Source of the DNA: Daphnia carinata
Lineage: Eukaryota; Arthropoda; Branchiopoda; Diplostraca; Daphniidae
Reading direction: 5' to 3'
Length of the DNA: 64,000 nucleotides
NCBI RefSeq assembly: GCF_022539665.2
Contig: NC_081337.1
Coordinates: 4,192,679-4,256,678, forward strand
The notes beneath the pieces were generated by a model. The model ran no database searches and was not told the DNA's origin. It saw nothing but the letters and a program-made list of their open reading frames with translations. The position numbers and the translations under genes are program-made. The number at the start of each line of letters is the position of its first letter. Within the stretch, counting starts at the first letter, position 1. Below, piece after piece: positions 1 to 13,831 of this stretch.

Positions 1-262
1 CATAAATCGAATTAAGCTTTCAAGAATGTGCCTATGAATTAATTGTAAATCTAATCCCACCCGATTTTTGTCGGACTACATAATTTTTTTTCTTTTCCGC
101 AACGTCTTTTACCCCTTTTTTTTTTTGTTTTTTTTTGTTGAGGATCGTTAGCGCAAAGTGTCTCACGAATATCATAACAAACGGTTGTGGCGCCGTTCGA
201 GCTCCGTCGTTAGCTACCAAATTAGATCGTTGTTATCAAGTTTTAAACAAGACAACCCTCTC

Positions 263-295
<33 letters not shown>

Positions 296-1417
296 CCAGT
301 AGGTGCAAACAAAACAAAAAAGTTAGGGAAGCGAAGAAGAAAACAAGAAGATCACGTATCTTTCAGAGCTCTAACTTTGCTTTCAATTCTTCACGCTTCA
401 TGTGTATACACAATGATTGAAAAAAAAAAAAAAAAAGAAAAAGGAAAAAGCGATGCTAAAAATACGACCGCTTTTCGCTAATAAAGGCGTGTCCCTCTTC
501 CCCTCCTTCCGCTCGTTAGTTTCAACCAAAAATTCCGGTAACTTGATTTCGTTACATGTGGTTTTTTCGTTAAAAAAAAACAAAACACGGTCGGGTTATA
601 CGATATCCTAAATAAATCATCTCGTCTTGGGAAAAAATAAAGAAAAAGATGAAGTTGCGTGTTTGTCTTTCATTTAAAAAAAAAATTTTTTTGCGCGATG
701 TAAACGACCAACGCCCAGCAGTACGAAAAATAAAAAAAAAAAACCGTTGTATAATGATGGCTGGTCTAGACGCACACTTCTCTATCAACCCTTTGATTAT
801 TTATAGGTTTCTTTTTGTGTCTCTCCTTTTGTTAAAAGAGATGAAGTTTCCCCCCTCCAGTTCGCATAGGAGGAAAAAAAAAAAAAGCGTAGCTCTTTAA
901 CGAGAATTTTCAGCTTTTCATCATTTTTTTCTTTTTTTTTTTTTTTGTCGTCCCGATTCTTTCCGTTTTGTTCTCGTCTTACTTCCTTTTGGCCGCATCC
1001 TGTCGTTATACGTCGCGTGGTTAATCAGCAGTTTGAAATACGCCTGTTCTGTTCTGCTCGTCTCAAAATGACAGGTCGATGGAAATATTTAGGGTCGATG
1101 AGCTTGACATCCAGTGGAGATTGAAGAGGAGCAGACAAAAAACATCAACAAAAGATGAAACTCGGGGATTCTTTTTTGTTTTCAAAAAAAAACAAAAAAA
1201 AACAAAAAACCTGTAAACAGCAGAATAGCAGCAAGCGGTCCGAAATATTTCAGATGATAGTTTGCTTGTAATACATTTCCTTTCTTTTCAAACTTCAATC
1301 TCGGCGAGGGCATGAAGGGGATTGAACACATGTGCTGTTGCAAGCACAAAAGAAGAGTTTAAAAAAAAAACAAAAAAACAATATCCATCAGACGGAAAAA
1401 TGAACGGGAGGTCTGTA

Positions 1418-1442
1418 CGTGTGTGTGTGTGTGTGTGTGTGT
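1418..1442. repeat. (GT)n microsatellite
   Basis: About twelve uninterrupted GT units in non-coding DNA. Confidence 0.9.
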
Positions 1443-3512
1443 AGACATGTCGCAGGTAATGTTCCCGCGGTAGATAGACCAAACCCAAAACAAAATACGA
1501 GTTTTAACGGCCGCAAACAGTAAACGCTCTTTAAAAAAAAAAAAAAATAAAAGGATTGGTGGGATGAAATTTTTATTTTAAAAAAAAAAAGTCGGAATAG
1601 GGAGATCAGCTTCTGGCTTGTCAGACCGTCGGGCTGTTGTGTGTCGTGTTTTATTCATATCGCGCTTCACGGGCCGGGAAATAAGAAGGTGAGCTCTTGA
1701 GCAGAGCATATCATCTGAGTTCCAATCGTTTTTGTTTTGTTTTTCTTTTCTGCTCAATGGCCATTCTTTTCTATGTGGCTCTCTTTTGCGGCGTTTAAAA
1801 GAATAGTGGGCATCCCCTATCAATCAGCTGAAATCTCCGATGAATGTTTAAGGAAATAGTTCTGGGTGTTTCTTTCCATTTAAAATAAAAAAAAAAAGGG
1901 ACGAAAAAAAAACGAAAACAAATTACAGCTGACCCTACCACACAGTTGGTGGACAGAGCGGAGGTGTGATGTATTCAAAAAAAAAAAAAAAAAGGGAAAA
2001 ATACCCGAAACAAAACAAACCATTTCGAATATTTATTAAACTGAACGAATATTCCAGGGACATAAATGTATAATAGGCTTTACAAAATTTTTTTTTTTTT
2101 TCCCCTGTCCAGAATGAAATAACTGAAAAAAAAAAAAAAACAGATGGAGAATGCGATGCAACCCGCCCAAATAGTTTAAGAGTCTGTTCAGACATATTTC
2201 CTTCGAATTCCAAACAAGTTAAAAATAAAAAAAAAAAATAATGCACAACTACAAACAACAATCTCTCTCTCTCTCCCTTCGTTCGAATATTGTCTATTTG
2301 TCACCTGGCTTTATGGCTAACTATTTCGTACGTGGACTTGGTTTTATTGGTGGAATCTTCTATTTAGCCGGACACGATGGCCGTCCAACAATTTTTTTTT
2401 TTTTTTTAAAGAAAGAAAAAAAAAAACAGCAATAACTTGGTGTTCTGGTTTCGTTTGGCGGCTGCAAGCCTAACGGATCCACGTACAAAAAAAAAAAAAA
2501 GAAGGTGGGCTGTGCGATGTTCTTTCCCCCCCCCCCAAAACAGCTCAATGACAGTCCTCCCTTTTACGACTAGAGCAATCACGATAATTCACAAAAGCGC
2601 TAGAATTTGAACAAGGGGAGAGGAGGAAAGAAAATAAAAGAAAAAGACTGGACGAAATGCAGTGGAACAAAAAAAAAAAAAAAAAGAAAAATCCTTTTGC
2701 AAAACTGTCGAAAAAAAAAAAAAATTGTGAACGCTTTTGTGATTTCGAATGGTGTAAGGGTTGTTGGAAGGGCTAAGAAGAAATAAGAATGCTGGAATAA
2801 AAAGGGGGGGGGGGGGAAATCAGTCAGGCTTTGATCTGCTATGACGAGATGGGGTTGGAATTCCAGGCCTCGGTCAGATAGAAACATTGTAGATTCATTT
2901 CGAGTCCAACTCACAAACTATTTATTTTTTTCTTTATCAAGAGAAGCAGAGGCCATAGTTGTGTATGTATTACAAAAAACTGTAGCAGCCAGGCATACCA
3001 AACATGTACGAAGAGGATGAAGAAGATTTGAATTCAGAAGGGTAGGCCTAAAATATCTGAACCGTTGATTAATTTCGTGTTTTGTTCCCTTTTCTTTTTA
3101 AAAGACCATCTGTCAGTGGTTGATACATTTCTAAAACAGAAAAAAAATAAAATAAAATAAAATAAAAATTAAAGTTTCATATTTTACAAAATTCAAAACA
3201 GTCCGCACCCTTACAGCAGGGCACTCGACATACATACCAGGAATATGTCTATATAATTCATAAAATAAAATACGTTTTTTTTTTTTTTTTCCCTACACAC
3301 AGATACCTTTTGTACAACGTCTATTCCTTTTTAAAAGCAAATGGAAGGGCGAAGTAAAAAAAAAAAAAAAAAAAAAAAGGGGGAATAGGTAGCCCGTAAA
3401 AAAAAAAAAAAAAAAACGAAACAAAAGGGAAACTTCGAAAAGTATATGTCTCGCTCTCCTTTTTTTTTTTTTTTTTGTTCTCTTGTTTGAAAGGGGAAAC
3501 TTCTTTCTTAAA

Positions 3513-3620
3513 ACCGCGGCGGCACCGCTTTTGGATTCGGGGCGGTGGCGGTGCTTCTTGGCGGCGGCGCACGGTTGTTGATAGAGGTGCGCACTTTGAA
3601 GAACGCGCGCAAAACAGGCA
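3513..3620. other. GC-rich island in AT-rich DNA
   Basis: About 110 bp rich in CGG/GGC motifs, with many CpGs, between long poly(A)/poly(T) runs. This contrast is typical of a promoter-proximal or 5' UTR segment. It could belong to the missing Wnt4 5' end, but no TATA box or convincing coding frame supports that. Function is not assigned. Confidence 0.3.
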
Positions 3621-4689
3621 GGGAAGGAAAAAGAAATGTGTAAAACGACAAAGATGCTACTAAAAAAAACAAAAACATTTCACCTACGATTGCAATAACT
3701 GAGACATGCCGCGAGACATGAAATGCAATTGAGGACCAATAAAAATCGTATCTCCTCTGTGTCTATGTCTTTAGTATCGATATGCGGCTGAGACGTTTGT
3801 CCCGTTCGAATTGCCCTATACACACACAAACGGCCCGTCGGCGCGCAGGACGCATTTTGAATTGTTGATTGGCGCCTTTGTGTTCGAACCCCCAGTCGGA
3901 GAAATCGTTTTTTTTTTTTTTTTTTTTTTTTGGTTTTGTTTTCGTGTACACATCAAGTCGGTTTTATTTCCCTACCTTTCTCTCCTAGCGCCGACGTTAG
4001 CCGTAACGAGTCAGAGCCCATTGCCAAAATGTGCGGCTTTTTCAACTCTTCGTTTTTGTTTTCAGCCGAGAAAACAAAGCGAAAGAAAATAAAAATTGAA
4101 AAAGAAAAAAAAAAAGGTTCTCATCATTCTTTCAGTAGCGTTGGATATGTATATATAAAAAAAAAAACCGCTACTTCGCGTTCGTGTTCCAAAAGACGGT
4201 CACGTTTTGTATTTTTTCACATTACACGACTTACGCCTTTTTCTGTCCAGGGCTTGTACAATCGACGAATAAAAAAAAAAAAAATAGAGTTAGAAAAGAA
4301 CAACGGGTGGGGATTGGAATTAAAAAAAAACAAAAAAAAACAAGTGATGGATGGTACTAAGAAGGCGTGTTCTGCGAGGCGATTGAATCTCCCCCCCCCC
4401 CCGTTCTTTTTTTTTTTTTTTAACATTCTGGTAGGTGAAATCATCACTATCATCATCACTGACAAGTTGGAAGATGCCAAATCATTCTTCTCGGCAATGC
4501 ATCTCTGTTGCATAATGTGGTAGTAGCTACTAGATTATGCGCTAACCAATCATTATTTTCTTTTTTGTTCGATCTAACGTTAAGATTGGGAGAAACGCAT
4601 GAAACGGGGGCCTGCCGCTAGAGTGGCTTATAAGCAAGAAACAGCGGAATTGATACAGTAGACACCCAAAAACATTATCATTTTTTTTT

Positions 4690-4710
4690 GTGTGTGTGTG
4701 TGTGTGTGTG
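4690..4710. repeat. (GT)n microsatellite
   Basis: Uninterrupted GT run directly after a poly(T) tract. Confidence 0.9.
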
Positions 4711-6104
4711 ACGCTAATGGAACGGATCCATCCTGTGGGGAATAAAACTCTAAAAGACTTCCGCTGTAACTTGCAAGTGCCGTCGAACAAAAAACTTTTG
4801 TCTCTTTCTCGAGGGAGAAATGAGAGAGAGAGAGAGAGAGATCAAGGCGGAGTTCTGTGTTTCCGAATGAGGTGCCGCCATCCGATCCATTTCTTCGGAT
4901 CGAAATGCGCATCTACAGGACATTTTGGATGACCTACGCCGGCTGATTGACAACAGATCAATTATATTTATACCTCCTCGATTCCTTTTTTTTTTTTTTT
5001 TTTTTTTTTATTAAAAATTGGAAGAGTAAAAACTGACAACTGGAACACAAGGGAGGACGAGAAACATTCTGCACTTACACGAATTGTTTTCTTGTTTTTC
5101 TTTTGTTTTTTTTATTTAAGTGAAACAAAAGCGCAGAAAAAGGTGGGGCTGTCAGATGTACAGATGAAGGGAGTTATTCACTATAGCATTAAAGAGCTAC
5201 TGTTTAATTATTTTTGGTTTTTGGTTTTTTTTTGGGTTCAATTTTTTTCTTTCGTTGGGAGGTGCGCACCTCCACGAAGTTTGATATTTAGCCGACACAT
5301 TTCTCTCCCCTTTCTTTTTTTTTTTACATAGTCAGAAATGATTTCCTGCCGACACACGTTCTCTGCTCTCCCCCTTTTTTTTTTTTACCTTTAGAGAGAC
5401 TCTCTCTCTCTCAAAAAAAAAAAAAATAAATAAATAGAAAAAATACATTTCTAATGAGATCAAATGAGAAACATGAAAAGGTAAATAGTCCGGACTTGTG
5501 ATGATGAACTTCCTCTCCGACTGGGGACTACAAATTCCAGACGACGGGTTGTAAAACCTCATCAACGATCCCCCCCCCTTTTTTTTTTTTCTTCTTCTTC
5601 TTCTTCTTCTTCCCAAAACATTTTTATTTATTTTATGTTGTCTCTTGTTTCGGCCGTGTCGGACTTCGTCCCGTCTGTATATATATATATACATATATAC
5701 ATACACCCTCGTTTTTGTTTGATCTAACGTACCAGATTTCACAGCTGGTCGCGAAGAAAGAGAGTCTCGTAAGTTCATTTATTTCGCCTCTCTCTCTTTT
5801 TTTTTTTTTTTTGTTTCCTTGTTTGAAAAAAAAAAAAAAAATGCACCTCTCATACATTTGTGTGTGTGCTCGTTATATACCTCGGTCGGTATATCCCCCA
5901 CCCCCCTGCGGATCGTGTAAAACATGGAATTGTTTGACTGCGAGTGTGTCTGTGTGTTGAACGTGGGTTTTTTAACGTCTTTCGCATCCGCCCGGTCATT
6001 CACACACAGAGCTCCGGTTCGGACTCACTTTCTCACCTTTCGTCTCAAATTGTTTAATGATCCTCGTATAAGAAAGGTGAGCGCATATTATATACGAGGT
6101 AGTA

Positions 6105-6142
<38 letters not shown>

Positions 6143-6463
6143 CAAACGACCGAGAGAAAAAGAAAGAAAAAATACACACACCGGACATGCTGGACATATA
6201 AACAGGCCACCCTCGTGCACATTTTTTCTGTTAGGCCTATAACGTACTGAAAATTATCAACGGGCCGGGGTCTTTCGTGAAAGCCGAAATTAAAAGAAAT
6301 GAGATCTTGAATAACTAAAAAGGGCCATTAAAAAAAAAAAAAAAATTTGAATAACAAGCTTATGTATAGAGATGAATGTTTGTTACTAATAATCCTACAC
6401 AGTTGAAGTGTTAAGCTATCACTTTCGGTCAAGTGTCAAATGGAAATACCATATTCGCTCGGC

Positions 6464-6490
6464 TGTGTGTGTGTGTGTGTGTGTGTGTGT
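6464..6490. repeat. (GT)n microsatellite
   Basis: About thirteen GT units; a (CA)n run follows at about 6599-6615. The two are reverse complements about 110 bp apart and could form a long-loop stem. Confidence 0.85.
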
Positions 6491-8536
6491 ATAACGCGTT
6501 TGGAATGCATGACTGTGGAACATTTCATGGAAAAAAAAGACGAAATACAACCGCAAAACTTGGACAACACGGAACGTTAAAGTGTATTATACATACTACA
6601 CACACACACACACACTACGGTGTTGCTGACTACTTCAACTGATTTATAGTCGAGAGGCGTACATACACACGAAATGGGTGAAGAAGGGGGTGGGGAGGAT
6701 TTCACACTGGACAGGAGGAAATCACGGCAAAAGACGAAAAAAAAAATAAAATAAAATAAAATAAATTTTTTATTTATTTTTTTTTTTATTTTTCTAGTCA
6801 TGTGCCAGCGGCAGCTGCAGGTAGAAAAGAAGCAGTAATAACACAGGGCGGCCCGGTCATACTAATCATAAACGAGGGGGTCAAACCCATCATTTTCTCG
6901 GCCTCGCGGTTGGGTGTCCAACAGAAGAAAAAAAAAAAAAAAAAAAAAAAAGGAGAAACGAAAATCTCTCACTTGATTTCTTTTTTCGGGTTATGCGAGT
7001 ACCCAAACTTCAACTGACACGCACAAAAAGAAAATGCAATAACAAAGAAAAAAAAAAATCTGTCGATTATTTACAAGTACTTGTCGTACAAATCTTTACG
7101 GCGGCCCAATACGCAATCCGATGCGCTGACCCTTTTCTGAAACATTTTTTTCGGCTTCATCTTCTCTTCTGTTATTGTCCGCTTATAATAAGAAGAAAAA
7201 AAGGGGGGGGGGGGATGAGGAAACAATCAAAGCGTGACTAACGATGTCCGAACCAACATTGAAAACATGGCGTTTGAAACGATCCACTGTGTTATATTAG
7301 AGCCCGGTTTTCTTTTTTTTTTGCCCCGACAAAGAAACTAATATATCAATTGAATTTTTCATTGTAAAAAAATCTCAACCTGTCGCAAAATAGCCGCATA
7401 CTTCGATAAGACCACAACTCGCTCTTCAGTTAGGAAAAAAGAAAAAAAAAAAAAGAAAAAGAAAAGACTGTCAGTTCATTTTCACTGATTGTCTTGTAGT
7501 GCTTCGGTTTTTTTCTTTCTTTCAGGAGAAAAGGCCTTTCTATCTCTACAACGCGCTTCTCTTATAGATACCGATATAAATATATATATATAGTATATAT
7601 ATATAGTCAATTAGCAGATATTTTGTTTGTTCTTTTTCTTTCCCTTTTTCGAACGCCAGCCGAGCAGAAGGTTAAAAAAAAAAATAAAAAAATAAGGGAA
7701 CTCTGTTCGGTTGAAGACAAGTCATCAGGACGGATGAAAAATCACCTCCAGTGGCCCAACTCATTTGCCCCTCACCGGCTTTAAAAGCCTTTCCCTGTTG
7801 TTGCCATCGACGTTGTCCTTCTCTGCGCGTCTGCTGTCTGTCGTGTTGTTAGTCGAGAGGTATTTTGTTGTGTTTTTTTTTTTTCTTATTTGAAGGAAAA
7901 AAAACAAAAACAAAAAAAAAAAAACGAAAAAGAAACACAAAGAGAAGGAAGAAGAAGAAGAGAGATATTGCCGCTTTTGTCTATACGCTGCTGACTTTTC
8001 GGGTTGTAAGTTTCTGGCCTTCTCGTTTTGGGTTGTGTGATGGAAGAAGTAGAAGCATCCCCCCCCCCACTCGTCCACTTCGGTCATTAGCAGCCCAAGT
8101 CAGTCCACAAAAAAAAAAAAAGAATTGAAGAAAAAGAGAAAGACAGAGAGACAAAACGATATAAAATTTAAGGAAAACGGATAGTAGAACAGCTCTCCTA
8201 CACTTGGTCTGTCTGTGTGTTTTTTCCTTTAAAAATGAAAACTCAAAATTAAAATAGAAGAGAACTAAAGTGTATCCAACGCCCAAAAACTCTTACAGCG
8301 TTTGACCGCTTACGGGGTTGAATACTCGCCCTTTTATTTTTATTTTTATTATTTTTTTTTTTTTTTCCCCACTTCATTGTATGTTTTTTTCTTTTTCGTT
8401 TGTTGCTTTCACGACCGCGCGCTAAGTGACTGCGGCCAGAGAGATAAACCAAATCGGACACACGACACCCACCCACTCAAAAAAAAAAAAAAAAAAAAAA
8501 AAAACAGGGTAACATAAATGAAATAAATACATAAAA

Positions 8537-8537
<1 letters not shown>

Positions 8538-8574
<37 letters not shown>
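8538..8574. repeat. Long poly(A) run
   Basis: About 37 consecutive A, the longest homopolymer I noticed. A 24-nt A run lies just before it (about 8480-8503). There is no adjacent target-site duplication or coding remnant, so it is not obviously a retrotransposon tail. Confidence 0.85.
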
Positions 8575-8575
<1 letters not shown>

Positions 8576-9823
8576 AAACAAACATTGTTTAAAAGTGGAT
8601 TGATTGTCATCTCTCGGCTCTCCCACGTCGAGGAAATGGTTTCGGTAAATACGCCGCATATCTATCAGCTCACGACCCACTCTGCACGTCAATATAGCGA
8701 TCGTGTCGCAGCCACCAAAAATGGCTATGCGGACGGGGGGAACCTTAAATGACGCATAAAATAAAATAAAAAAAACAAAAAGGTTTTAATTTCTCTCTCG
8801 AAAAGCGTTTGGCAATTTGAGATAGCCGCGTTTTCTGTGCGCGTAACCAAAACATCGTCAAATAAATAAGTAAATAAATAATAACGTGATTTTCGCTGTG
8901 TGTATTTATACGTCCAGCGCGTCCGTGTTCGCGTCCTGTTTGTGTCACAAAGGTACGACAAAACACATAAAATGCGCGGGCACGCCCGTGCGTTCAAATC
9001 TCCCGCCTTTGGCCATTGGCATTTTCTTGAAAACTTCCCTTCAATTAAGCATGCGTCGTTTGAAAGGTTCCCAGCTGCCGACTGAGATTTTTTTTTTTTC
9101 TTTTTTTTTTTCTTGATGAAACTGACGCATAATAGCATCGAAAGAAGAAACTGTCGCTGTTTTCTGTTGTTTCAAAGGACTCGTAGGAGAATCGAAAATG
9201 TTGTTCCGCCATCAAGATCAAGGGCAACAAGTTGTTTGTTTTGTTTTGTTTTTTTTTTTTTTTTTTTTGGCCTTCGACCGTGTCCGCTCGGTGGACGTCA
9301 AAGAGAAAAAAAAAGAAGAACATCACCTTAAAAAGAAGAAAGAAAAGAAAGACAGAAAGGGACCCCTCTTCATTCTTTTTATCTGGCGGAGGGCCCTTGT
9401 AATGAACTCGGCCATCAGAGTTGTGTGTGTGCCCCGTACGTGATGATCTATAGCTCCCGCTATATGGACGATAGAGAATAAATAATCACTGCCTAAGAAA
9501 AGAGCTCTCCAGAAAAAAAAAAAAAAAAAGAAGTTTTCCAACTCTCAAAAGAGATAGAAGAAGATGAAGGAGAAGAAGAAGAAGAAGAAAAAAAAAACGA
9601 TCTTAATAGAAGATTTATGCACTGTGGTCTGAGAGGGGGAAGAAGAAAAGGGCCATCTTTCTCTCTCTCTCTCTCTCCCCGACTTCTTTTGCCTAGAAAA
9701 AAAAAAAAAAGAGCATCAGATGCCCGCGACGCTGTGCCTACTCAGACCGCCCGCCGATTCTTGTGTACAGTGTCGCTCCACTCGGGCCGAATTACTGTCT
9801 ATCAGTCTTGTTATGAATTTTCC

Positions 9824-9856
<33 letters not shown>

Positions 9857-10401
9857 CGTTTTCCTTTTCTATGAATGTAAAACGGAAAAAAAAAAAAAAA
9901 AAACATTAGACGTTTTCTTGCAACGAACAGCAGTAAACAAAAAAAAAAAAAAAAAAAAAAAAAAAGAGAGGCAGGTCTCATCTGTGCGTCGTAGAAAATC
10001 TGGGGTGGGGGTGGGGGAAAGATGGCGGTCATCAAATCTGTTGTTACCCGACTCACGTTTCCCTATATGCATGTAATTATATACGGAAAACGATCTATCT
10101 AACTTTATAGATCAGTCCATTGTTGCCGTAAAAGGAGAAAGGGTGGGAAAGATGAACACAAACATGTTTCCATTCATCGTCCATTTTTTATTTGATTATT
10201 TTTTAAAATATCATATCGTTTTGAATCTTACATCTATGCTGGTTAGAGATGTATATAACCAATGGGAAATGTGCAATCATTGTTACGTAGCAAAGGTAAA
10301 GATAACTGACACGTTGAATTTCAATCCCGTATGGATGTGAAACAGCTATCGATGTGATTGATCTGAAAATTCATCTTTTTTATTAAAAATTTTATTTTAA
10401 G

Positions 10402-13400
10402 GGCGTTATCGAGATCGAGTGCGGTGGCATCGGCCATCGGCACGCCCTTCATTTGCGACCAGCTGGCCGAAACGTTGGACACGAAACAAGTGCAATTCTG
10501 CAAGAAACATCCCGGTTTCATGTTGAGCGTCCAGACGGGCGCCAGCCGGGCCATCGACGAGTGCAAGTTCCAATTTCGCACCAGGCGCTGGAATTGCTCT
10601 ACACTGGATGAGACGGCCGGTGGTGCGGCGACCGGCGGACGCGACCGACAGCTGCCCACCATCGTACCTCTGGCCGGCATGCCGCCGCCGTCTACCAGAA
10701 GTAAAAAGAAAACCGCCAAAGGTAATACAAAAAACTATTTTTGTTGTTGTTGTTGAAATTTTATTTTATTTTATTTTTTTTAAACGGCCGGTGTAGTGTA
10801 ACACAGTTGTACCACCCGGTTGGTATGTTGTTCGTAGGATATCGGTGTAGTGGGGTACCAAAAAAAAAAAAAAGAAAAAACGATGACTTATTTGAAAGAA
10901 TTTTCGAATTTCTTAGAAAAAGGAAATGGTGAGGCTTGAAAGCGTTGGCTGTTGTGAATAAATGCGGGGAAGACTTTCTCCTTTGAATGTGAAATGAATA
11001 GTATAATATTAAGGCAGATAGTAAATAGACAGCCGACACACCGTTTGGCGGCTCGTCTCGTGTTAATAACGATGCTGAAGCTGTAGGACATTCAACTTAT
11101 TCGAGTTTCATCTTTAAAAACAGATTTACAGAAAACAAGAAAAAGAAAAAGGATTTCTTTTCCCTATTTTCGAATTCCTCTTTTGATAAATGATTTAAAA
11201 AAAAAAAATAAACATTTTTGCTCCACTTAAACGAAGGCTGAACGATTTTCTTTCTATTGATCACCTGCTTTTAAAATCATGGCTATTTTTCTATTAAAAA
11301 AGATTTTAAATGAAAAAAAAAAAAAAAAACATTTTGATAACAGTGAGCAGAGACCTCTACGCCAACGTGACACGAAGTGACGGGCCGTACAAAGCCACGC
11401 CTCCCAAACCCCGGAAAACACCGTCTTCGCCCTTCGGACCTAACCCCGTTGTACCCGGAGGTAAGAACGATTTCACTCATCATTTAAAAAATACGACACA
11501 CATACATTAGAATTTATTAAGAATTTTATAACTTTCTCCATTGCCCCCCTTTTTTTTTTTTCTCCTTTATCACTGCGTCGTATGTTAATCATTTTTTTGT
11601 TTTCTCCAATGCTCATATGGCGGACGAACCTTCGTCATGTGGGCACGATAGTCATTTCTAATAGATTTAACCCTTGATTTCTGTGTTATCCCCAATCGCT
11701 TTCCGTTGTTTCTTTTTCGTTAAAGAAATTTACTTTGCGTTTTCATGTGCGTCGTTGAGTTCATCAGAATTAATGAGCCGATATGGCAGCAGCGCATCGG
11801 GTTCTTGAGTGAAATCAAAGTTCATTTCTTTTGTTGTTGTTGTGCTCGATTGCCGCTTACAAACTAGGAATTTCCATTTCCTCTTTGTGTATCTGTTTCG
11901 CCCTTCAACAGAGAAAAAGGAAAAAAAAAATGTCCGATGGTAACTAATAAGAAACTAATAAGCTAACGACTATAACGAGCAAGTTGGACGCTCTTTCGAT
12001 TTTTAATTCGTGGAGCAACGTATTGCGCCCCAAAGCGGATCCCACCGAGGCCATTTCCCAATCCACGGCCGTAAGGTTTTCACCTACGACGCCATTCCCG
12101 TTTTTTTTTTTTTTTTTTTTCTTTTCGCGTCTCCATTACGTTAATAACAAAAAGAGAAGTCATAAAAAAAAAGGGGGGAGGAAGAGATAATAGAACGTAG
12201 AAAGACACGAACACAACGTCGGGTCTGTGCTATAAAAATGCGCAACTGTGCAACATAACTCATTAAGGGACTGTTGTGCATATCTGCCAGCTCTTGCTAA
12301 AAATGTGTCCTCGTGCAATATAAACAGCTGACATGCGGATGTAACAATAAAAGCGAAAGAGAAACGGAGAGATGAAAATGTAAAGAAGACAAAAAAAAAA
12401 AAAAAAACATAAAGTTAATATATCAAAAGCCCTTTCTCCATTTTCCTGAACGATTTATAACTCGCCGGACGTGGATGATCGGCTGCTCACGCGCGGTCGC
12501 CGTCCTTCTAATTGGTCCGTTTTCGTGGTCTCGTTTTTCGACATGATACCACACAAAACATGGCAACGATGTTGGTGGTTTTGCGGCCTGGGCGGCTGTC
12601 CTATCGGTATAATAACACTCATTTATACGATTGCCGGCTGACTGGCCAAATTGCGGGCACGCACTCGCCTTGCTTTATGTTAATTCCATCGAGTGCTCGT
12701 AACGTGATGGTCACGCCGTTGCAAAGTAGAAAAAGACCCACCTTTTTAAAATTGATCACGACAGTTCATAAAAAAATGGTGAAACTCTTCTGCTTTTGAA
12801 CGCGACGCACGTCATTGCGCGTTGTGTTTAAATTTCATCAAAAACGAACGGACCAAAGTAGCAAACATCAACCCAAAGAAAACTAACACCTCACCTTCGA
12901 GTTGTACATCTGCAACAGTTCGTGGAGTGCGCATTACTCACCTTGTTGGCAACTTTGAAAACAAAAAAAAACAAAACAAAAAATGGGTCTAATCTTTTTC
13001 TCGCCATCGTACCTCGACACGGCCATAACATAAATCAGCCCACCAAAGCTTTAAAAACGAAAAATGTTACAGCTACGTCACACCGTAACAACAACTGACC
13101 AAAATTGCGAGATGAGAGGCGGACGCCTGCAGCAAATCAAAAAGACCCAACTCTTATTTTGTGGTAGGTCTCACGTGAATGGACCGTCCGTTTCTCCCCC
13201 CGCTTCATACCCGTATTTTTTTTTATTTATTTCTTTGAAAAAAAAAATCAAACCATTCGTAAGTTGATGACTTGTTGTATTTCTGTATCCGCCTTCGATT
13301 TTGCTTTGGCCATCCACTTTTAGCTAAGCATGCGCTCTCTGAATGGGGCATCGAACAAATCCGGCTTGTGTCGTTTCGACTTATTGAACGACGTTTGCAT

Positions 13401-13799
13401 ATACGATATGCATATGTTGAGATTAGCTGGGCGTGGGCCGCCACCATAGAAAAAAAAAAATGTTTGTGTCCGTTTTGTATGGTAAGAACGAATTTTTTAT
13501 TTTTATTTTTGAAACGAGAGATGGAAAGAAAAAGAAAAAACTGGAATCCAGCGTTCCAATGAAGTGATTAGCGCTGGCCTTGCGGCGTTATAGACAATCA
13601 AAGCGCCTCCTCTCCGTCTCTTTTTTTTTTTTTTTTTTTCTTCTGCGTAGGCCTAGAGGAATTGGGTTATAATCAGACTATAGTTAATGGGAGAAATAGA
13701 CCCTTAGTATAAATATAGAAAACAACAACAACAAGAAAAAAAAAGAAAGCCGGAGCCCCGACTTCGGGATCTGTTAATAAGACAAGTGATCGAAGAGTA

Positions 13800-13831
<32 letters not shown>

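Larger units (their letters stand above)
1..10401. other. AT-rich non-coding stretch upstream of or within Wnt4
   Basis: No open frame here looks like a conserved protein or ends in a splice donor of the phase Wnt4 needs. The stretch is dominated by poly(A)/poly(T) runs of 10-37 nt, C/G runs and dinucleotide repeats. The Wnt4 signal-peptide exon should lie upstream of 10402. It must end in phase 2 because the first recognised exon begins with one leftover base. It may be in this stretch or off the left edge. I see no transposon or RNA gene. Confidence 0.6.

Noticed and set aside
3870-3905. GTTCGAACCC, like a tRNA B box
   Set aside because: No matching A box, anticodon arm or acceptor stem around it on either strand.
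8470-8580. Two adjacent long poly(A) runs as retrotransposon tails
   Set aside because: No target-site duplication, no reverse-transcriptase or SINE-like body next to them; such runs are everywhere in this window.
10143-10295. Frame MGKMNTNMFPFIVHFLFDYF with a donor at 10296, as the missing Wnt4 signal-peptide exon
   Set aside because: It would end in phase 0, but the exon at 10402 needs phase 2. The phase-2 frame has a stop just before the donor.
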